DNA of 24,513 nt from a virus, in the IMG/VR virus record IMGVR_UViG_3300045738_000315, positions 1 to 24,513 of that record; one strand, written 5' to 3'. A program made the translations under genes and the position numbers. This document shows positions 21,581 through 24,513 of this stretch, piece by piece (positions within the stretch are counted from its first letter, which is position 1; each line of letters begins with the position of its first letter). The notes below the pieces were generated by a model, which was not told the DNA's origin, made no database searches, and worked only from the letters and a program-made list of their open reading frames with translations.

Positions 21581-23115
21581 AATATTAAAAGCCCTCGATT
21601 ATCGTACACACTATCACCCTCTTGCTCCTCACTCATGTACTCCGCCAATGCACAAATACAAGCCACAACTCCATCAATTTTCTCCTTTGATTTTTTCTTA
21701 CTCGGCTTATGGTTATCGGCTGCATCAATTTCAAGCTGCACATTTCCCATCATCCATCTTAGTACAGGATTGCCATCATGCTGTATTTCTTTTGATAAGA
21801 TGAGCTTCTCCATCATTTTTGTAGGAGCGGATAAACTCGCAAATCCCTGGCCTAAAGGTGACATATTAGCACCATCTGCCATTAGATCAATGGTAATTTG
21901 GCTGGCATTCCAACGATCGTACGCAATACTTTGAATCCTATATTTTTTTGAAAGCTCATTTATCTTTTTTCTTACAAAAGAATAATCAGTAACATTGCCA
22001 GGAGTAGCAATCATATACCCTTGACTTATCCAACTCATGTAGTCCACCCCATCTCTATCACTCCTTGCTTTAGCGTTATCTTCAGGAACAAAGAAATAAG
22101 GTTTTATTTTAAAGAGATTATCTACCTTAAACAATAAAACAAAAGCCGTTATATCTCGGGTGGTGGCCAAATCTAATCCGCCCCAGCATTCCATATTACT
22201 TAAATCTCCAAGCTCCCCCTCACACTCCATCCACTCCTTATCTCCCATCCATTTAGTTTCATTAGTTGTCCAGATGTTTAGATGCAATCTTTTAAAAGTA
22301 TTCATGTAGCTGGGAATATCCATTGCCTTTTTACTTTCCCTTTTCATGTAGTCCTTTCTTAAACTTACTCCATAATTGGGATTACATTTTTTCCAAGTGC
22401 TTTCCAATGTGACATCATCCTCATCATTTGCTTCATAAATTACAGGTAAAAAACTATCATCAGTTATGCTACCATCTAAAACCTTTTTTGCATAATCATA
22501 AACCTCATAACAGATACTATTCTTATCATATCCAGCAGTTGTAATGGCTATTACTAATGGCTCTCTCCTGCTTCCTGTTGATGTTAAAAGCGTATCCCAT
22601 AAATCTCTATTTGGCTGGGTATGTAGCTCATCAAAGATTATGCAATTAGCATTAAAGCCATGCTTTGTTTTACTATCCGAACTTATCGCCTGAAAGAAAT
22701 TACCCTTGCTTTCATTTACGATTGAGTTTCTTAAAACCTTTGCTCTGCTTCTTAACTCAGGATTGTTTAATACCATTCCTTTTGCTATCTCAAAAACTAT
22801 TCCTGCTTGGCTTCTATCTCCAGCAGCAGCATAAATTTCTCCTCCTCTTTCACTATCTGCAAAAAGCATAAGCAAAGATAGACTTGCCGCCCATGTGGTC
22901 TTTCCGTTTTTTCTGGGTAGCATAATAAAGGCAGTTTTATATTTTCTAAATCCTGTATCTTTATGCTTCCATCCAAATATCTTTTTAGTGATATCATTTT
23001 GCCATCCCTCTAATAATAAAGGTTTGCCAGCAAGCTCTCCTTTGGTATGAGTTACAAATTTAGAGATGAAGCTGGTTGCTCTTTCTGCCGCCTCTTTATC
23101 AAAATAATACTTCAA
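21577..23115 (-). CDS. terL: Large terminase subunit
   Basis: 512 residues. The packaging ATPase has Walker A PRKNGKT (P67-T73; Lys72 binds phosphate) and Walker B CIIFDELHT (D162, E163). The nuclease domain begins with GGLDLATTRDITAF (D315), then AYDRWNASQI and DGVVACICALAEYM, with the metal-binding Asp pattern of P27/HK97-like TerL. It cuts and pumps DNA through the portal. The start is TTG at 23115, overlapping the methyltransferase TGA (TTGA); no earlier ATG fits, and family members begin this way (FDKEAAERATSFISKFVTHTKGELAGKPLLLEGWQ). The length is normal. Confidence 0.94.
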   Translation of the reverse strand: MKYYFDKEAAERATSFISKFVTHTKGELAGKPLLLEGWQNDITKKIFGWKHKDTGFRKYKTAFIMLPRKNGKTTWAASLSLLMLFADSERGGEIYAAAGDRSQAGIVFEIAKGMVLNNPELRSRAKVLRNSIVNESKGNFFQAISSDSKTKHGFNANCIIFDELHTQPNRDLWDTLLTSTGSRREPLVIAITTAGYDKNSICYEVYDYAKKVLDGSITDDSFLPVIYEANDEDDVTLESTWKKCNPNYGVSLRKDYMKRESKKAMDIPSYMNTFKRLHLNIWTTNETKWMGDKEWMECEGELGDLSNMECWGGLDLATTRDITAFVLLFKVDNLFKIKPYFFVPEDNAKARSDRDGVDYMSWISQGYMIATPGNVTDYSFVRKKINELSKKYRIQSIAYDRWNASQITIDLMADGANMSPLGQGFASLSAPTKMMEKLILSKEIQHDGNPVLRWMMGNVQLEIDAADNHKPSKKKSKEKIDGVVACICALAEYMSEEQEGDSVYDNRGLLIL

Positions 23116-24398
23116 AATAGTTTAGTTTGGCTATCCATTATTCTTTTATCTTCTATTGCTTTGTTTATTCTTGCTTTCGCAATTTTGCAATAGTCCTTAT
23201 CTAAATCTATACCTACAAAATTAAACCCTTCTAATGCACACGCCTTTCCTGTTGAACCTGAACCCATAAAACAATCTAATACTATTCCGTCTTTAGGTGT
23301 TACAAGTCTTACTAAGTATCTCATTAAGTCAGTAGGTTTTACTGTTGGATGGTTGTTTTTGTTTTTAGTTTGAATTTCAACTCTATCACTACATCTACAT
23401 TTATCTTTTTGGGATAAGCCAATAATTGGCTTGTTGCAATTGCCACACCTCCTTGTAGTATTTCTTCCACAATCTTTGTCTTCAAAATCTTCTAACCCTT
23501 CATTCCTGTCTTTCTTACTTGCTTTTGCACAATAGAAAAATCTACTTGCATTTCCTTTGTCAGTAAAATGTTTCCCTGTGGAATTATATGGTCTATTATT
23601 ATAGGTTACCCCCTCTTTTGTATTACCTTTATCACTATCCTTCCATCCACTTGTAGTATAAGGAAACAAATCTTTTACTTCATTACTTCCATCATGTATA
23701 AAGTTAGCAGGGAATCTGCCTTCCGTATGTTGTTGTCCTCTGTTACTACCATTCATATTACTATCATAACCAACCTTTCCGCTACCAATATTTAAAACAT
23801 CATCTGTTTCAATCCTACACGCATCTATATTAATTCCACCTACTCCATTCTTTAATACATTATTAGCGACAGTTCCTTTAAAGGGCTTACGAGCCATTGT
23901 AATAGGTTCTAAGGCAGGTTTTAAAGCTGTTCCCCACCCCTCCCATTCAGAAGTTCCTTTTGTTATTGTTCTTTCTCCAATTTTAGCACCATCAACACCA
24001 CCACCCATTGAGTTGCTTGGTTGCATTAATCTTTCTTCAGTTCCTAAAACTTCTCTTTCATTTCCCTGCAATTTATCAATAGCTTTACCTATGTTATGAC
24101 TTTTAGGAAAACCTGAACCATAAACCCAAGCAATCATATCTCTAATTTCAAATCCTGCATCTTCTATATTTACTGCCATTCTGTGTTGTGTTCTAGTTCC
24201 TGCAAAACTTAAAAGATAGCCACCCTCTTTTAATACTCTAAAGACCTCTGTCCAAAGTTCTACACTTGGTACATCATAATCCCACTTCTTACCCATAAAC
24301 GAAAGTCCATAAGGGGGGTCTGTAACTACTGAATGAAAGTAATTATCAGGAAAGTTTTTTAATTCCTTTATACTATCTCCATTTAATATCTTAATCAA
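23112..24398 (-). CDS. DNA methyltransferase, DPPY beta type (N6A or N4C)
   Basis: 428 residues. The order of motifs is circularly permuted as in the beta group: catalytic DPPYG (residues 27-31), then a long central region with the target-recognition part, and the AdoMet-binding motif DCFMGSGSTG (375-384) near the end, preceded by NHPTVKP. A Zn-ribbon-like insertion has Cys318, Cys321, Cys334 and Cys336. Methylation of adenine N6 or cytosine N4 in phage DNA is expected; DPPY alone does not separate the two. It is probably an orphan methylase, as no endonuclease partner is seen. The start is TTG, eight bases inside the small terminase gene. The C-terminus reads DSQTKLF. Confidence 0.88.
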   Translation of the reverse strand: MIKILNGDSIKELKNFPDNYFHSVVTDPPYGLSFMGKKWDYDVPSVELWTEVFRVLKEGGYLLSFAGTRTQHRMAVNIEDAGFEIRDMIAWVYGSGFPKSHNIGKAIDKLQGNEREVLGTEERLMQPSNSMGGGVDGAKIGERTITKGTSEWEGWGTALKPALEPITMARKPFKGTVANNVLKNGVGGINIDACRIETDDVLNIGSGKVGYDSNMNGSNRGQQHTEGRFPANFIHDGSNEVKDLFPYTTSGWKDSDKGNTKEGVTYNNRPYNSTGKHFTDKGNASRFFYCAKASKKDRNEGLEDFEDKDCGRNTTRRCGNCNKPIIGLSQKDKCRCSDRVEIQTKNKNNHPTVKPTDLMRYLVRLVTPKDGIVLDCFMGSGSTGKACALEGFNFVGIDLDKDYCKIAKARINKAIEDKRIMDSQTKLF

Positions 24399-24513
24399 AA
24401 TAATTTATTTGAGTGTTGTTAGTTATCTTAGGAGCAGAGATACTACTTCTACTGCTTGGTGTAAATCCAAACTGAACAGCAATCTTTAAAGCATTAGCCA
24501 AACTATCATTACT
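24391..24513 (-). CDS. terS: Small terminase subunit, P27-like, C-terminal end (5' part outside window)
   Basis: A frame open from the right edge of the window encodes 40 residues ending at TAA (24393-24391). It reads NDSLANALKIAVQFGFTPSSRSS, then ISAPKITN. The 'L-F-G-(F/L)-T-P-S-S-R-S-x-(I/L)' motif is diagnostic of the C-terminus of P27-family small terminase subunits, which recognise the packaging site. Its stop codon overlaps the methyltransferase start by eight bases. Only the tail end is present, so the DNA-binding part lies outside the window. Confidence 0.8.
   Translation of the reverse strand, partial: SNDSLANALKIAVQFGFTPSSRSSISAPKITNNTQINYFD

Noticed and set aside
1-24513. CRISPR array, tRNA genes, transposase or integrase
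   Set aside because: No regularly spaced repeats, cloverleaf with anticodon, or recombinase or transposase motif was seen on either strand.

Overview
The window is a contiguous piece of a tailed-phage genome (siphovirus with HK97-type head, long non-contractile tail), strongly AT-rich, with every supportable gene on the minus strand, so it reads biologically from base 24513 down to base 1. It could be a free phage or a prophage; no integrase, repressor, tRNA or host gene is visible. The host is probably a member of the Bacteroidota (Flavobacteriia-like). The reasons are A-rich leaders with no clear Shine-Dalgarno motif, a TAnnTTTG-type promoter element, and families typical of Bacteroidota phages (DUF3127, BT4734/VirE-N-like, DUF5675, BspA-type DUF285 repeats).

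Layout in transcription order. (1) Packaging and head, 24513-16393: the 3' end of a P27-like small terminase, a beta-type DPPY DNA methyltransferase squeezed between the terminase genes, large terminase, a small unknown gene, portal, prohead protease with an unusual acidic N-terminal extension, major capsid protein followed by an intrinsic terminator, then gp6-like connector, head closure and gp10-like genes. (2) Tail, 16393-7248: tail completion protein, two small genes (one beta-rich structural candidate), major tail protein followed by a terminator-like hairpin, a tail-assembly chaperone pair joined by a -1 frameshift site (A AAA AAG plus downstream hairpin), an 882-residue tape measure, and a 1453-residue tail-tip/adhesin protein ending in PKD-like, DUF285 and LamG domains. 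(3) Probable lysis end of the late operon, 7235-5321: two small membrane proteins (holin candidates), a DUF5675 protein with an L,D-transpeptidase-like H...SxGC motif, and a metallophosphoesterase.

(4) A 209-base junction, 5112-5320, holds an intrinsic terminator for the late operon, then a pair of ~25-bp direct repeats overlapping a TAnnTTTG promoter-like element for the next operon. (5) Replication/early operon, 5111-1: a stand-alone BT4734-like primase-associated domain, small unknown proteins, a possible ssDNA-annealing relative, a 56-residue gene, a PD-(D/E)XK nuclease with Fe-S-type cysteines, a protein carrying only a DnaA domain IV-like HTH, an SSB-like DUF3127 protein, a small probable DNA-binding protein ending in a clamp-binding-like motif, a Mom-like DNA-modification acyltransferase, a replication-initiator-like HTH protein, and two small unknowns. 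Most of these genes overlap by 1-4 bases (ATGA or TAATG), which suggests translational coupling.

No wholly unknown multi-gene system stands out. The most informative oddities are the frameshift cassette, the terminator/direct-repeat/promoter junction, the Mom-like gene, the fused adhesin, and the minimal replication proteins. All family names come from motifs read by eye; no database search was run.
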